A stretch of DNA of 64,000 bases from Corynebacterium cystitidis (GTDB lineage: Bacteria > Actinomycetota > Actinomycetes > Mycobacteriales > Mycobacteriaceae), in contig NZ_LT906473.1 in assembly GCF_900187295.1 (NCBI RefSeq), positions 1,984,001 to 2,048,000 of the forward strand, read 5' to 3'. Every line of letters starts with the position of its first letter. Position 1 is the stretch's first letter. Both the position numbers and the translations under genes were made by a program. Shown here piece by piece: positions 30,963 to 40,339 of this stretch. The notes beneath the pieces were generated by a model, which saw only the letters and a list, made by a program, of their open reading frames with translations, was not told where the DNA came from and did no database searches.

Positions 30963-31615
30963 AACTGGACCTCGGGGATTGCTGGAGATTTCGGCGTGGG
31001 TGCCGGCACTTTCGCGTCAGGTCGGCGCAAGTACAGCGGTTCCAGCGGCTCTGGGTCTGCGTCCAAGTCCGCCACAGCAACAAGGGCCGCGGCTGTGGGC
31101 GCCTTGTGCACGATCCGGGACGCACTGACCTGGAGTGAGTCGGCTAGGTGTTCGGGCACGCTGATGAGATCGACTTCCCCTTTAATGGAGAGCTCAGCCG
31201 GGGCCACCACACCGGGTCCGGCACTGCGCCCGGCTTCGTCGTAAAGCGCCCAGTAGATCTCTCGGCGGCGGGCATCGGTGACCACGAGCAAGCGGCGGGC
31301 GTTGAGGCTCTTGGCTATCGCATCATGCGTCACCACACCGTGGACCGGGATGCCCAGTGCCTGCCCAAACGCGCTGGCAGTAGACATGCCAACGCGCAGG
31401 CCGGTAAAAGGTCCGGGTCCACAGCCCACCACGATGGCGCCGAGATCAGCAAAAGTCAGCCCGGCACGCCGCAGCAAGGATTGCACGGTGGGGACAAGCA
31501 GCTCGTTGTGTTGTCGCGTATCGACGAGCACTTCGTCGAACGTCTCACCCGTGGAAGTATGAACAAGCCCGGTGACCAGGTCAGGTGTTGCAGTATCGAG
31601 GGCCAGAACCCACAT
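30959..31615 (-). CDS. tsaB: tRNA threonylcarbamoyladenosine biosynthesis protein TsaB
   Basis: 218-aa ASKHA-fold partner that dimerises with TsaD. The ATG at 31615 (MWVLALDTATPDLVTGLV) is chosen since the core fold begins there. Motifs include GCGPGPFTGLRVGMSTASAFGQAL and VVTDARRREIYWALYD. The stop overlaps rimI by 4 bp, and its first base overlaps the stop of the preceding gene. Confidence 0.92.
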   Translation of the reverse strand: MWVLALDTATPDLVTGLVHTSTGETFDEVLVDTRQHNELLVPTVQSLLRRAGLTFADLGAIVVGCGPGPFTGLRVGMSTASAFGQALGIPVHGVVTHDAIAKSLNARRLLVVTDARRREIYWALYDEAGRSAGPGVVAPAELSIKGEVDLISVPEHLADSLQVSASRIVHKAPTAAALVAVADLDADPEPLEPLYLRRPDAKVPAPTPKSPAIPEVQL

Positions 31616-32124
31616 TACTGCCGGACTCCCAAATGCCACACGCCCTGGTCTTTGTAGAATGGCAGCGATGCCTCGGTCGGTGCAAACTGGTCATTAATCA
31701 GGCCACACAGGTTCACGGCGTCGGCTTCCACCGCGTCAATGTGGACGGGGGCGAGCTCGCCGGTCTGCAGGTCAGTCTGGATGTTTTCGTCGTAGATCAC
31801 CACGTAGTTGTGTTCGCCGTCAAGGTTGACCTCGCTGGCGCGCGAGCCCAGCTTTTGATCCACCAATTCCTGAGGCTCCTCGTGGCACACCGTGGTGTAG
31901 TACTTACCCTCGCCGTAAATGTGGGCGAAACTGATGACCTGGCCGTCCACGGCACCGCCTTGAGCAGTAGTGATCTCGGACAGGGTGCGCTGCAGGGAGT
32001 TGTTGGGCGCGCTGATGGCATTGCCTTTGGGCGCGAGGAATATCAAGGCGACAAGCGCGATGATCCACAGTGCGATGACAATTCCGAACCAACCTTTATC
32101 TTTGCTCGTGAGATTCATAGCCAC
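31615..32124 (-). CDS. Single-pass membrane protein of unknown function
   Basis: 169 aa. A cytoplasmic N-terminus (AMNLTSKDKGWFG) leads into one helix at about residues 14-32, then an extracytoplasmic domain of about 135 residues with two Cys (VCHEEPQ and NLCGLIND) that could pair. I recognise no family. Its stop overlaps the tsaB start by one base, placing it in the alr-tsaE-tsaB-rimI-tsaD gene string, where C. glutamicum also has an uncharacterised gene. ATG 32118 is an alternative start. Confidence 0.75.
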   Translation of the reverse strand: MAMNLTSKDKGWFGIVIALWIIALVALIFLAPKGNAISAPNNSLQRTLSEITTAQGGAVDGQVISFAHIYGEGKYYTTVCHEEPQELVDQKLGSRASEVNLDGEHNYVVIYDENIQTDLQTGELAPVHIDAVEADAVNLCGLINDQFAPTEASLPFYKDQGVWHLGVRQ

Positions 32125-32220
32125 GATACTACCGCCAACTGCCCCAGCAACAAGAATAAGACCTGGCTAGACGCACTCTTTCCAGTTACGGGTTTATTGC
32201 TTAATAGTCCAGCAGATCGC

Positions 32221-32964
32221 CTATTGCGCTAGCTTCCCGGCCCGAACCGCAACTGGCCAGCGCACATCCAGCCGCCTACTACCCCACATATAACGCAGGT
32301 TGTCGCCCAGCTCATCGAGCAAGTCACCGGAGCCTTGGGCTTGCGCGCTTTTCGACGCCGACCACGTCCCGATATAACTTAAGAAATCTTCTACACCCAT
32401 GGTTTTGATGATGTCGGGGCATTCCACCTTGATCTGTTTGAACGGGAATGGCAGGTTCCGTAGCCCCGTTTCTACATGCACGCGCCGCGCATCCCAGAAC
32501 TTGTGGAACTCACCTTGGTAGAACTCTTGGTAGATGCGGTCTACTTCGGGGTCATCGATCATGCACAGCCCGTAACTAACTAGCGCAATCACAGCCCCTG
32601 GAGCAGCCACCCGGCGTGCCTCGGCATAAAACTCGTCTACATCAATCCAGTGCGCCGACTGCGCGGCGGTCACCAGGTTTATGGACTTGTCTTCCAGCGG
32701 CAGGTTCGACGCCTCGGCCACCATATACGCGGCGTTGCCGGCGGCAGCACCCACCTGGGACGCCGAGATGTCCATGCCCACTACGGTGTCGAAGGAATCG
32801 GTCAGCATTTCGGTGAGCTGGCCGGTGCCGCAGCCGACGTCCAGCGCACAGCTGGTGTCGTCGACAAGCCCTGCGAGCAAACCGGGCAGCTTGTCTGGGT
32901 AGGTGGGCCGAAACTTGGCGTAGTCTTCGCCCCAGTTGAAGGTGGTTTTGTTGCTAGCGGGCAT
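32221..32964 (-). CDS. Class I SAM-dependent methyltransferase
   Basis: 247-aa cytoplasmic methyltransferase of the Methyltransf_11 type. The SAM-binding motif I is CALDVGCGTGQLTEML (about residue 40), motif II has VVGMDIS, and motif III is AQSAHWIDVDEFYAEARRV. The ATG at 32964 (MPASNKTTFNWGEDYAKFRPTY) is typical of this family. It overlaps the end of tsaE by 11 bp, so it is co-translated with it. The substrate is unknown. Confidence 0.85.
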   Translation of the reverse strand: MPASNKTTFNWGEDYAKFRPTYPDKLPGLLAGLVDDTSCALDVGCGTGQLTEMLTDSFDTVVGMDISASQVGAAAGNAAYMVAEASNLPLEDKSINLVTAAQSAHWIDVDEFYAEARRVAAPGAVIALVSYGLCMIDDPEVDRIYQEFYQGEFHKFWDARRVHVETGLRNLPFPFKQIKVECPDIIKTMGVEDFLSYIGTWSASKSAQAQGSGDLLDELGDNLRYMWGSRRLDVRWPVAVRAGKLAQ

Positions 32965-33448
32965 GGTGGAACCTCCACGAAATAATGCGCCCCTCGGATT
33001 CGGGGTCGTTGCGTACCAGTGTCTCACGATCAAGAGTGACCAGCAGGTAATCCTGAGCTAGCTTGTCCACGAGACCCGCACCCCATTCTGCGACCACCAC
33101 AGAATCCTCCAGCGCGGTGTCTAGGTCAAGTGCATCTAACTCACCCAATGGGTCGCCGGAACCAGACTCATCAATCAGCCTGTAGGCGTCCATGTGGATC
33201 AAGTTGGGCCCGCCGACGGTGCTTGGGTGTTCGCGTGCGATGACAAAGGTGGGGCTAGTCACCCGGACTTTGACCTGCATACCACGCGCAATGCCCTGGG
33301 CAAGGGTGGTTTTTCCGGCACCGAGGGGCCCATCCAGGATCACCACGTCACCGGCTTCGAGTGCCTTGCCAAGTTCTTCGCCTAGCGCATGCGTGTCGGT
33401 GAACTCCTCGCACTGCCTGCTGCCTTCATGGGGGAAGGTATTGCGCAT
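32954..33448 (-). CDS. tsaE: tRNA threonylcarbamoyladenosine ATPase TsaE
   Basis: 164-aa P-loop ATPase needed for t6A synthesis with TsaB and TsaD. Walker A is LDGPLGAGKTTLAQGIARG (about residue 40), then VTSPTFVIAREHP and the switch IHMDAYRLIDE; EWGAGLVDKL is the usual end motif. The ATG at 33448 directly follows the alr stop (1 bp gap); the longer frame upstream is alr antisense-frame noise. Confidence 0.93.
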   Translation of the reverse strand: MRNTFPHEGSRQCEEFTDTHALGEELGKALEAGDVVILDGPLGAGKTTLAQGIARGMQVKVRVTSPTFVIAREHPSTVGGPNLIHMDAYRLIDESGSGDPLGELDALDLDTALEDSVVVAEWGAGLVDKLAQDYLLVTLDRETLVRNDPESEGRIISWRFHHAR

Positions 33449-33449
33449 T

Positions 33450-34559
33450 TTAGGCCTCCTTTTCAGGCTTGCTGTCGGCGTCGATGTACTCGCGTTGGTT
33501 GCGCCCGGTGGGGCGACACACCACTTCATAGTTGATGGTGCCAGCGCGGTCTGCAAGTTCCGTGGCGCTCACACCGCCCGGCCCGAAGATGATGGCCTCA
33601 TCCCCGACACTCACCGGCGACGCTGGCGCGTCGCCGGTGGCTCCGAGCCACACGACGAATTGGTCCATGCACACCCTTCCTACCTGCGGGTAGCGCACCC
33701 CACCGATGGTGACCTCGATGGCGTCTTGCCAGTTCCGCGGCAGCCCATCGGCATACCCTGCGGGAATCACGGCGGTATAGCCGTCGGCGGGTGCGCGCCA
33801 GGTCAGCCCATAGCTGGTCCCCTCCCCTTTCACAATTGGTTTGACCGCGGCAACCTCGGCGCGCCACGTCATCGCAGGTTTCAGGCCGTGGTCCGCACCA
33901 AAAATTGGCTCCAACCCATACAGTGCAACACCTGGGCGCACCTGGTCGAAATACAGATCAGGCCTAGTCAGGGTTGCTGGAGAGTTGGCCAGGTGGTTCG
34001 TCGGCAAGCTCAAACCCGCAGCACGGCCTTGAGCGATCGCGCGGCGGAAGGTATTTGCTTGCTCGTTGGTAAACGGGTCAGCCGGCTCATCGGCGCACGC
34101 GAGGTGTGACATCAGGCCCTCCACGCGAAGGTGTGAAGCACCTGCAGCCAGCTCAAACGCTTCGGCCCACTCGGCCTGGTCGATCCCATTGCGGTTCATG
34201 CCCGTCTCCACCATCAGGTACACGGTGCGCTCAGTTGGGTCAGCTACCAGCCTGCGCAGATGCCCCACCGTGGGCACGCCCACCTGGATTCCGGCGGGGA
34301 TATCGTCGTTAAGCGACCAAATCCAGGCCAGCACAGGCTTGCCGGTGAGCTTTCGCACCGCGTGGGCCTCCGCAAACGTGGCCACACCAAAACTGTCCGC
34401 ACCGTTCGCTTCCATGACGGGCACAACGCGCGCGCTGCCATGGTTATAGCCGTCAGCCTTCACCACACACATCAGCTGTGCAGGTGCAACCATGTCTTTG
34501 ATCAGTCGCGTATTGTGCGCGATGGCAGACAGGTCAATGCGGGTGGACAGCAAACTCAT
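33450..34559 (-). CDS. alr: Alanine racemase
   Basis: 369-aa PLP enzyme making D-alanine for peptidoglycan. The PLP-lysine motif is CVVKADGYNHGSARVVPVM, where the usual AYGHG reads GYNHG. The C-terminal β-domain has GRVCMDQFVVWLG with the catalytic-region Cys-Met-Asp. ATG 34559 is preferred because GGAG lies 6 bp upstream; ATG 34568 is possible. It is first of the alr-tsaE-methyltransferase unit. Confidence 0.93.
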   Translation of the reverse strand: MSLLSTRIDLSAIAHNTRLIKDMVAPAQLMCVVKADGYNHGSARVVPVMEANGADSFGVATFAEAHAVRKLTGKPVLAWIWSLNDDIPAGIQVGVPTVGHLRRLVADPTERTVYLMVETGMNRNGIDQAEWAEAFELAAGASHLRVEGLMSHLACADEPADPFTNEQANTFRRAIAQGRAAGLSLPTNHLANSPATLTRPDLYFDQVRPGVALYGLEPIFGADHGLKPAMTWRAEVAAVKPIVKGEGTSYGLTWRAPADGYTAVIPAGYADGLPRNWQDAIEVTIGGVRYPQVGRVCMDQFVVWLGATGDAPASPVSVGDEAIIFGPGGVSATELADRAGTINYEVVCRPTGRNQREYIDADSKPEKEA

Positions 34560-34581
34560 GGTCTCCATTCTTACATCCTGG

Positions 34582-35235
34582 CTATGCCAAGTGCGCGACA
34601 CCCAGCCCGATCAGCATCAATGCCACAGCCCACGACGCAATCAGGGACAACCGCTCCGGGTCATTTCGTGCCTTTTCAAAAAGCTTTCCGACGACCGACT
34701 GCGGCCTCTGGCGCACCACCCACACAAGAATGGCGGTGACCGTCGGCAAGCTCAACGCCACCGTGGCGTACAAAATGAGGAAGATATAGCGCGACGCAAC
34801 CTCCTCGGCAGCCAGGATAGCCAGGCCGAAGTAGAACGGGGCGGACGTGGCGGACTGGATCACTCCGAGAGCAAACCCCATCAGCACCGTCTTCGGCCCG
34901 GCATCGCGCAGCGGGGCCATGATGAACTCCACAAGCTTGGAGTTATCGCCGCCTTTCAGCGCCATCAGCCCCACGATCAAGCCGGTGCCGATGAGAATCC
35001 AGCCGAAAATCGGGCCGTCTAGGAAAGCCTGAATGTGGTGACGCACCTGATCAAACAGTAAAAGGACCGGCAGGGACAGCGCTGCCACTCCCAACCAGTC
35101 ACCAGCAATGAGCAAGCTGGTGATCTTTGCGTATTTGCCACGGATCTGCGGAGTTGCGATGCCAACAGCCACGATCACCGCGATGAGAAGCAGGTTGATC
35201 GAGTCAATGAGTGCGAATTGCAGCGCTGCGAGCAT
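34582..35235 (-). CDS. GAP/LysE-like integral membrane protein
   Basis: 217-aa membrane protein with about six helices. The N-terminal motif ALIDSINLLLIAVIVAVG resembles the DSxN opening of mycobacterial GPL-addressing (SfLAP/GAP) proteins and LysE-type exporters, and APLRDAGPKTVLMGFALGV is the central loop. The assignment is tentative. It ends 22 bp before alr on the same strand, so co-expression with alr is plausible. Confidence 0.65.
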   Translation of the reverse strand: MLAALQFALIDSINLLLIAVIVAVGIATPQIRGKYAKITSLLIAGDWLGVAALSLPVLLLFDQVRHHIQAFLDGPIFGWILIGTGLIVGLMALKGGDNSKLVEFIMAPLRDAGPKTVLMGFALGVIQSATSAPFYFGLAILAAEEVASRYIFLILYATVALSLPTVTAILVWVVRQRPQSVVGKLFEKARNDPERLSLIASWAVALMLIGLGVAHLA

Positions 35236-35250
35236 AGGGGCAAGGGTACT

Positions 35251-36307
35251 CTACTGCTCCACAGATTCCAGCTCCCAGTGTTCAGCCGCTGCAATAATTT
35301 CCTCCACGATCTGTTTGGCCCGTAAAGTGGTCAGTCCACATTCTTCCGCCAGCGGATGTAGCGCATGAACTTCCTCAGGAAACTGTGCTGCACCAACTAT
35401 GGAAGTTGCACGCCGAGCATGAAGCTGTGGGTTCGGGTTAACATCAAAAGCTGGGCTGAGAAACCAGTGCTCTTTCCTGGAAAGAAAAGCATGGTTGCGC
35501 AGATGATCGTCAGTGTTCCCAAGGACTACGTTGAGCGTGGCACGACGAAATAGTTCTTCAAGATCTCCCTCAATATCACCAGAAATATGTCTTATTGCAT
35601 CGACAATATCCAGGTAGTCAGCGGCCTCCCCGTCACGCTTTCCTGTTGCAGTCATCGCACTGATAAATGAGATCCGTTGGCCGTGCTGGCCCCGGTCAAA
35701 TCGCTGCAGGACTAGCACTGTTGTGTCCCCGACCGTGATGGTCTGCGCTTCAGCAACTCGCGCCCCCGCCAAACGGTAACTTTCCAAAGCGTGATACTCC
35801 CAGTTCATCACATCCCATTGGTCACTAGCATGAGGAAACTTAGCTATTCCCAAGCGGCCATTTTCTAAAGTAACGGCTGCTTTGGGGCGTGCACCACCCA
35901 AGCTTGATGATCCCGCATTAAGCAGATCCTTGACCGCTTGGTGCGCTGCACCTTTTTCACCATGCGCACCTTAATCCAGCTGTTCGGAGACTACGCGCTC
36001 GCTGGCGCGTAGCAGTCGCGGCAGTGCCAAGAGAGGAGGTATTCCTAGGGTATTTGCCGCAAGGAAAGAGGCCCCACCATCTGTCTGGTGCAGCATCAGA
36101 AAAAGCAGGAAGAATCCCACTGGTAATGGCCTGGGAACCCGACACTAATGACAAAGCCCCAGGGTCAATATTGACCCCACCACCTGCCAAATAATCCATG
36201 TCATAAGCGAACACAGTAGAAACCCGACCACGCTTACGGGTGAAAAAAGCCCGGCCAACACGCTCCGGATCAGCTTCATCACCGAGGAAAACATCAATTG
36301 TGTCCAT
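35251..36307 (-). pseudogene. hipA: HipA-type toxin kinase, degenerate
   Basis: HipA Ser/Thr kinase toxin homologue in pieces. The N-terminal part (from 36307, DTIDVFLGDEADPERVGRAFF) reaches SGILPAFSDAAPDRWW and then shifts frame at about 36085. A second segment, PPLLALPRLLRASERVVSEQ, lies in the frame of the C-terminal part but is closed by an in-frame TAA near 35970. The C-terminal part has GGARPKAAV, IAKFPHASDQWDVMNWEY and the catalytic loop NTDDHLRNHAFLSR. About 40 residues between DRW and the second segment are missing. It follows the HipB-like gene after 2 bp. Non-functional unless the sequence is wrong at several places. Confidence 0.75.
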
Positions 36308-36309
36308 GG

Positions 36310-36597
36310 CTACCGGACCCGTTTCCTAGTCAGCCGGTGCGCACGCAGGCGACCAAGATCAGTACCTAAAGGGTCCGTTGCCTCAACAACACGGTCCAGC
36401 ACACCCAAGGCACGCATTACCTGCCACACGCTTTCAGAACTGACACTGGAATCTCCCTGCTCAATTTTTCGCAATGTGTCCCGCGAAATCCCAGCACGTT
36501 GGCACACCTGCTGCGCAGAAAGAGACAAGACCATTCTCCACTGGCGAATATGTTCGCCAATGTCTTCCACTTCATTGTGAATTCGGTACGCGGACAT
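36310..36597 (-). CDS. hipB: HipB-like XRE-family antitoxin/regulator
   Basis: 95-aa DNA-binding protein with a Cro/C1 HTH at about residues 15-68 (IRQWRMVLSLSAQQVCQRAGISRDTLRKIEQG). It is directly upstream of the broken hipA, the usual antitoxin-first order of hipBA modules. The HTH looks intact although the toxin is decayed, so it may persist as an orphan repressor. Confidence 0.8.
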   Translation of the reverse strand: MSAYRIHNEVEDIGEHIRQWRMVLSLSAQQVCQRAGISRDTLRKIEQGDSSVSSESVWQVMRALGVLDRVVEATDPLGTDLGRLRAHRLTRKRVR

Positions 36598-36657
36598 AAT
36601 GGCTACTATCTTAGGCGCAACCTCCTTTAAAGGCGAGGATGATCGTCGTTAAGCTTC

Positions 36658-38520
36658 CTACTCCACAGTTACAGATTTGGCCAGGTTCCGAGGCTTGTCA
36701 ATGTCCTGGTTACCGCACTCGCGCGCAATGTCTGCCGCTAAGAACTGCAGCGGCACGGTGGCCAGCAGGGGCTGCATAATCGTGGGGGTCTGCGGAATGC
36801 GGAGCAACCAGTTTGCGTACGGCTCCACGGCGGTATCGCCTTCTTCGGCGATCACGATGGTTTTTGCGCCACGCGCCCTGATCTCTTGAATATTGGACAC
36901 GATCTTGGAGTGCAGCTGCGAGACACCGCGCGGGGATGGCACGATGACCACCACTGGCAGATCATCCTCAATCAGGGCAATCGGGCCGTGTTTCAACTCG
37001 CCAGCCGGGAAGCCTTCGGCGTGGATATACGCCAGCTCTTTCAGCTTCAAAGCGCCCTCAAGCGCGATGGGGAAGCCCACTCCTCGCCCAAGGAAGAGCA
37101 TGGTCTTCACAGCTCCAAGCGTGGTGGCGATGTCTTGGACCTGGTCTTGCACCTTGAGGACTTTTTCCACCTTTGCTGGGATATCTTCCAGCTCGTGCCA
37201 GATAGCTTTGATTTCGTCTGGGTACTTGGTGCCCTTCGCTTGTGCAAGCGCTAGGCCAACGATGTAGTTGGCGGCCACCTGCGCCAAAAACGCCTTGGTG
37301 GAAGCCACGCCGATCTCCGGGCCTGCGTGCGTGTAAATCACGGCGTCGGATTCACGCGGAATCTGCGAACCGTTGGTATTGCACACGGCCAACACCCTGG
37401 CGCCCTGGGTCTTCGCGTGGCGCACCGCCTCCAGAGTGTCTGCAGTCTCGCCAGACTGGGAGATCGCCAGCACCAAGGTGCGCTCATCCAGAACGGGGTC
37501 GCGGTAGCGGAACTCGCTGGCCACCTCAATCTGCACTGGGATGCGCACCCAGTGCTCTATGGCGTATTTCGCGGCTAGGCCGGAGTGGTACGCAGAACCA
37601 CACGCGACAACAAATACCTGGTTGAAAGACTTAAGATCGGTAACAGATAGCTGGTTTTCGTCGAGCGTGACGCGCTGGCCATCCCAGTGGCCGGCCAGAG
37701 TGTCGCGCACGGCCGCTGGTTGCTCGAAGATCTCCTTCAGCATGAAGGAGTCAAAGCCTCCCTTTTCGGCAGATTCAAGGTCCCAGTCAATGGTGAACTC
37801 TTTGCCCTCGCCCGGGCTGCCATCAAAGTTCAGGATCTCGTGGGAGTCTTGGGTGATGATCACCACGGAATCCTGGCCCAGCTCAACAGCGTTTTTGGTG
37901 TGTTCAATAAATGCTGCCACATCGGAGCCCAAAAACATCTCACCCTCGCCCACACCAATAATCAGCGGAGTGGAGCGGCGTGCCGCAATGATGTGACCTG
38001 GGTGGTCAGCGTGCATGAACAACACGGTGAACGCGCCCTCAAGTTCGTTGAGCACTTTCAGCGCAGAAGCACGGAAGTCACCTGCAGTATCACCATCGTT
38101 GTAGGCCTGCGCCAACAAGTGAGCTGCCACCTCGGAGTCGGTCTCGCTGTGCAGTTCCACTCCGTCTTTCTCGAGCTTCTCACGCAGGCCCGCAAAGTTC
38201 TCAATGATTCCGTTGTGGACGATGGCGACCTTGCCGTCGTACGAAAGGTGCGGGTGGGCATTATCATCGGTGGGGCGGCCGTGGGTTGCCCAGCGAGTAT
38301 GCCCAATAGCCGTGGTACCGGCCAGGGTGTCTGCGCCAAGCTCCGCGATTTTGTCTTCAAGGTTGGCAAGCTTGCCGGCACGCTTTGCCAGAGCGATGCC
38401 GTTTGCACCTACCACTGCGATACCGGAGGAGTCATACCCGCGATATTCCATGCGACGCAGCGCTTCGATTGCCACGTCTCGGCCTTGTTGTTGTCCGACA
38501 TATCCGACGATTCCACACAT
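36658..38520 (-). CDS. glmS: Glutamine-fructose-6-phosphate aminotransferase
   Basis: 620-aa enzyme making glucosamine-6-phosphate, the entry to UDP-GlcNAc and peptidoglycan. The start at ATG 38520 exposes Cys2 as N-terminal nucleophile (MCGIVGYVGQQQGRD). The glutaminase has GHTRWATHGRPTDDNAHPH. Two SIS domains follow with VACGSAYHSG, SQSGETADTLEA and FLGRGVGFPIALEGALKLKE. The tail PRNLAKSVTVE is conserved. No glmS ribozyme is visible upstream. glmM lies about 6 kb away. Confidence 0.95.
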   Translation of the reverse strand: MCGIVGYVGQQQGRDVAIEALRRMEYRGYDSSGIAVVGANGIALAKRAGKLANLEDKIAELGADTLAGTTAIGHTRWATHGRPTDDNAHPHLSYDGKVAIVHNGIIENFAGLREKLEKDGVELHSETDSEVAAHLLAQAYNDGDTAGDFRASALKVLNELEGAFTVLFMHADHPGHIIAARRSTPLIIGVGEGEMFLGSDVAAFIEHTKNAVELGQDSVVIITQDSHEILNFDGSPGEGKEFTIDWDLESAEKGGFDSFMLKEIFEQPAAVRDTLAGHWDGQRVTLDENQLSVTDLKSFNQVFVVACGSAYHSGLAAKYAIEHWVRIPVQIEVASEFRYRDPVLDERTLVLAISQSGETADTLEAVRHAKTQGARVLAVCNTNGSQIPRESDAVIYTHAGPEIGVASTKAFLAQVAANYIVGLALAQAKGTKYPDEIKAIWHELEDIPAKVEKVLKVQDQVQDIATTLGAVKTMLFLGRGVGFPIALEGALKLKELAYIHAEGFPAGELKHGPIALIEDDLPVVVIVPSPRGVSQLHSKIVSNIQEIRARGAKTIVIAEEGDTAVEPYANWLLRIPQTPTIMQPLLATVPLQFLAADIARECGNQDIDKPRNLAKSVTVE

Positions 38521-38713
38521 GCCTGCCAGAATAACCCGGAAATATGGGTCCGCCACACATATTTTCAACGTGATTTAGAACAAATTTTTCTGTCACTGTG
38601 CGGAACGAACGGGCACGAGCGTGCACGCATGTAGAGGCGCGTTTTTGGTTGGAAAACTGTTAGGGGTGCCGGTACCACACCTCAAAAATTAATCTTGCAG
38701 TATCGTGGGAGGC

Positions 38714-39574
38714 GTGTCTGCGAATGTGAAGAAAGATCTTAACAAACTGTCCAAGCGAGGGCCTCACCGTGTGATGGTGGGTGACCTGGGGTTTGCCGGA
38801 CTGCCCGGCAAGGTGTACACCCCAGCAGAAGGCAACGCGATGCCCGCCGTAGCGTTCGGCCATGACTGGACCAAGACTGTCGACGACTACCATGCAACTT
38901 TGCGCCACCTGGCCAGCTGGGGCATCGTCGTAGCAGCTCCTGACACTGAGATCGGACTCAACCCTGATCACGCGGGTTTCGCAGCGGACTTGGAGACATG
39001 CCTCCAGATTCTGGGAGGGGTGCGCTTAGGCCACGGCAATGTCACCGTGGCCCCCGGCAAGCTGGGTGTTGTGGGCCACGGAATGGGCGGTGGTGCCGCT
39101 GTTTTGACCGCCGCCGACAACCCGAAGGTGAAAACGGTAGGTGCGATTTACCCGGCCGTTGTTGCACCCTCGGCTACTGCGGCAGCCCGCACGCTGGAGA
39201 TCCCAGCAATGGTGATCGGCTCTAACAAGGGCGATATCTTCGAGGCCGGAAACCCTGCCAAGTTGGCGTACAACTGGAAGGGGGATGTGGTTTACCGCGA
39301 AATCGATAAGGGCAACCAGCAGGGTTTCCCTGAAGATACTGGCTTCCAGTTCGTGCTCGGCTTTGGCCTGCCTCAGTCCGGCGCACGGCAAACGGTTCGT
39401 GGCTTGCTCACCGGCTACCTATTGCACCAGTTAGATAAGGAAAAGAAGTATTCCGACTTTTCTGAACCTGACGCGGAGGGGCCCGACTTCACCTCCTACT
39501 GGAGTGGCAAGCTGGCTGATAAGGCTGGTGTGGACCGGGACGATCTGCACCCAGCAGACCCCGTATACATCTAA
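38714..39574 (+). CDS. Alpha/beta-hydrolase (dienelactone hydrolase-like) lacking the usual Ser nucleophile
   Basis: 286-aa cytoplasmic protein with an α/β-hydrolase layout: GKVYTPAEG, VAFGHDWTKTVDDY (oxyanion region), VVAAPDTEIG, nucleophile elbow and VIGSNKGDIFEA. The elbow reads VVGHGMGGGAA, so the GxSxG serine is a glycine. The acid/His region is less clear. It may be non-catalytic or use other chemistry. The GTG at 38714 is chosen (VSANVKKDLNKLSKRGPHR); starts at 38705 or 38726 are possible. A weak GCCCCT/AGGGGC hairpin follows at 39598-39615. Confidence 0.78.
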   Translation: MSANVKKDLNKLSKRGPHRVMVGDLGFAGLPGKVYTPAEGNAMPAVAFGHDWTKTVDDYHATLRHLASWGIVVAAPDTEIGLNPDHAGFAADLETCLQILGGVRLGHGNVTVAPGKLGVVGHGMGGGAAVLTAADNPKVKTVGAIYPAVVAPSATAAARTLEIPAMVIGSNKGDIFEAGNPAKLAYNWKGDVVYREIDKGNQQGFPEDTGFQFVLGFGLPQSGARQTVRGLLTGYLLHQLDKEKKYSDFSEPDAEGPDFTSYWSGKLADKAGVDRDDLHPADPVYI

Positions 39575-39689
39575 ACCCACTTTCTCTCCCCCAACTAGCC
39601 CCTCATTTCAGGGGCACCGGGCACCCACTTCATCAAAAAATTGGTTGTTGGAGTTAAACTATTTCCTCGTCCAACTTAAACTAGTACCC

Positions 39690-40337
39690 ATGGCCATTCG
39701 TGTAGCTTCCGTGGACGACCATTCGGTAACAAGCGTGGGGATACGTACCTTGCTCGAGGATCCGTCGGAAAGCGTGCTTGTCGCAGCGCGCTCCACTGTC
39801 CCCGACCTGCTCAACGATCACCAGATCGGCCCAATTGATGTCGTGCTTTTAGATCTGCGCCTCAACGACGGATCAGACCCGTACGTCAATGTGCAGTCCC
39901 TCATGGAGGCCGGGCTGAAAGTAGTGATCTATTCCAGTTTAGAAAGCCCGTATTTACTCCGCCGCGTGCTGCGTTCGGGAGTGAATGGGGTGCTCCGCAA
40001 AACCGTCTCCGCAAAAGTACTGCGGGAAGCGATTTTATGCGCCCATGCAGGCCACGTGTACGCCTCTGCCGAGTGGGCTGGGGTCATCGACTCTGACAGC
40101 GAATTTTCTAATGTGCACCTCTCCGAGCGCCAACGCGAAGTACTTGAACTCTACGCCATGGGCGAATCCGCGAAACGAGTAGCCGCGCTTACCGAACTAT
40201 CGGTAGACACCGTCCAAGATTATCTCCAACGAATACGCACCAAATATGCGCTGCAAGGGCGGGCAACGGTCACGAAAGTCGACCTGATGCAACGCGCCCA
40301 GGAAGACGGGTACCTACCAGGCCCGTGGGAAACTTAG
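39690..40337 (+). CDS. NarL-type response regulator
   Basis: 215-aa response regulator. The receiver has VDDHSVTSVGIRTLLE, Asp in VVLLDLRLNDGSDP (about residue 52) and Lys in GVLRKTVS. The LuxR-type HTH is LSERQREVLELYAMGESAKRVAALTELSVDTVQDYLQRIR. The ATG at 39690 begins the receiver directly; the longer frame overlaps the hydrolase gene. The following sensor kinase gene begins within a few bases, so the two form a two-component system of unknown input. Confidence 0.88.
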   Translation: MAIRVASVDDHSVTSVGIRTLLEDPSESVLVAARSTVPDLLNDHQIGPIDVVLLDLRLNDGSDPYVNVQSLMEAGLKVVIYSSLESPYLLRRVLRSGVNGVLRKTVSAKVLREAILCAHAGHVYASAEWAGVIDSDSEFSNVHLSERQREVLELYAMGESAKRVAALTELSVDTVQDYLQRIRTKYALQGRATVTKVDLMQRAQEDGYLPGPWET

Positions 40338-40339
40338 GC

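Noticed and set aside
33192..34109. 305-aa plus-strand frame antisense to alr and tsaE
   Set aside because: Both minus-strand genes have complete catalytic motifs and tight operon spacing; this frame has neither.
38521..38713. glmS-type ribozyme upstream of glmS
   Set aside because: The leader is too short and lacks the pseudoknotted ribozyme core; actinobacterial glmS genes normally lack it.
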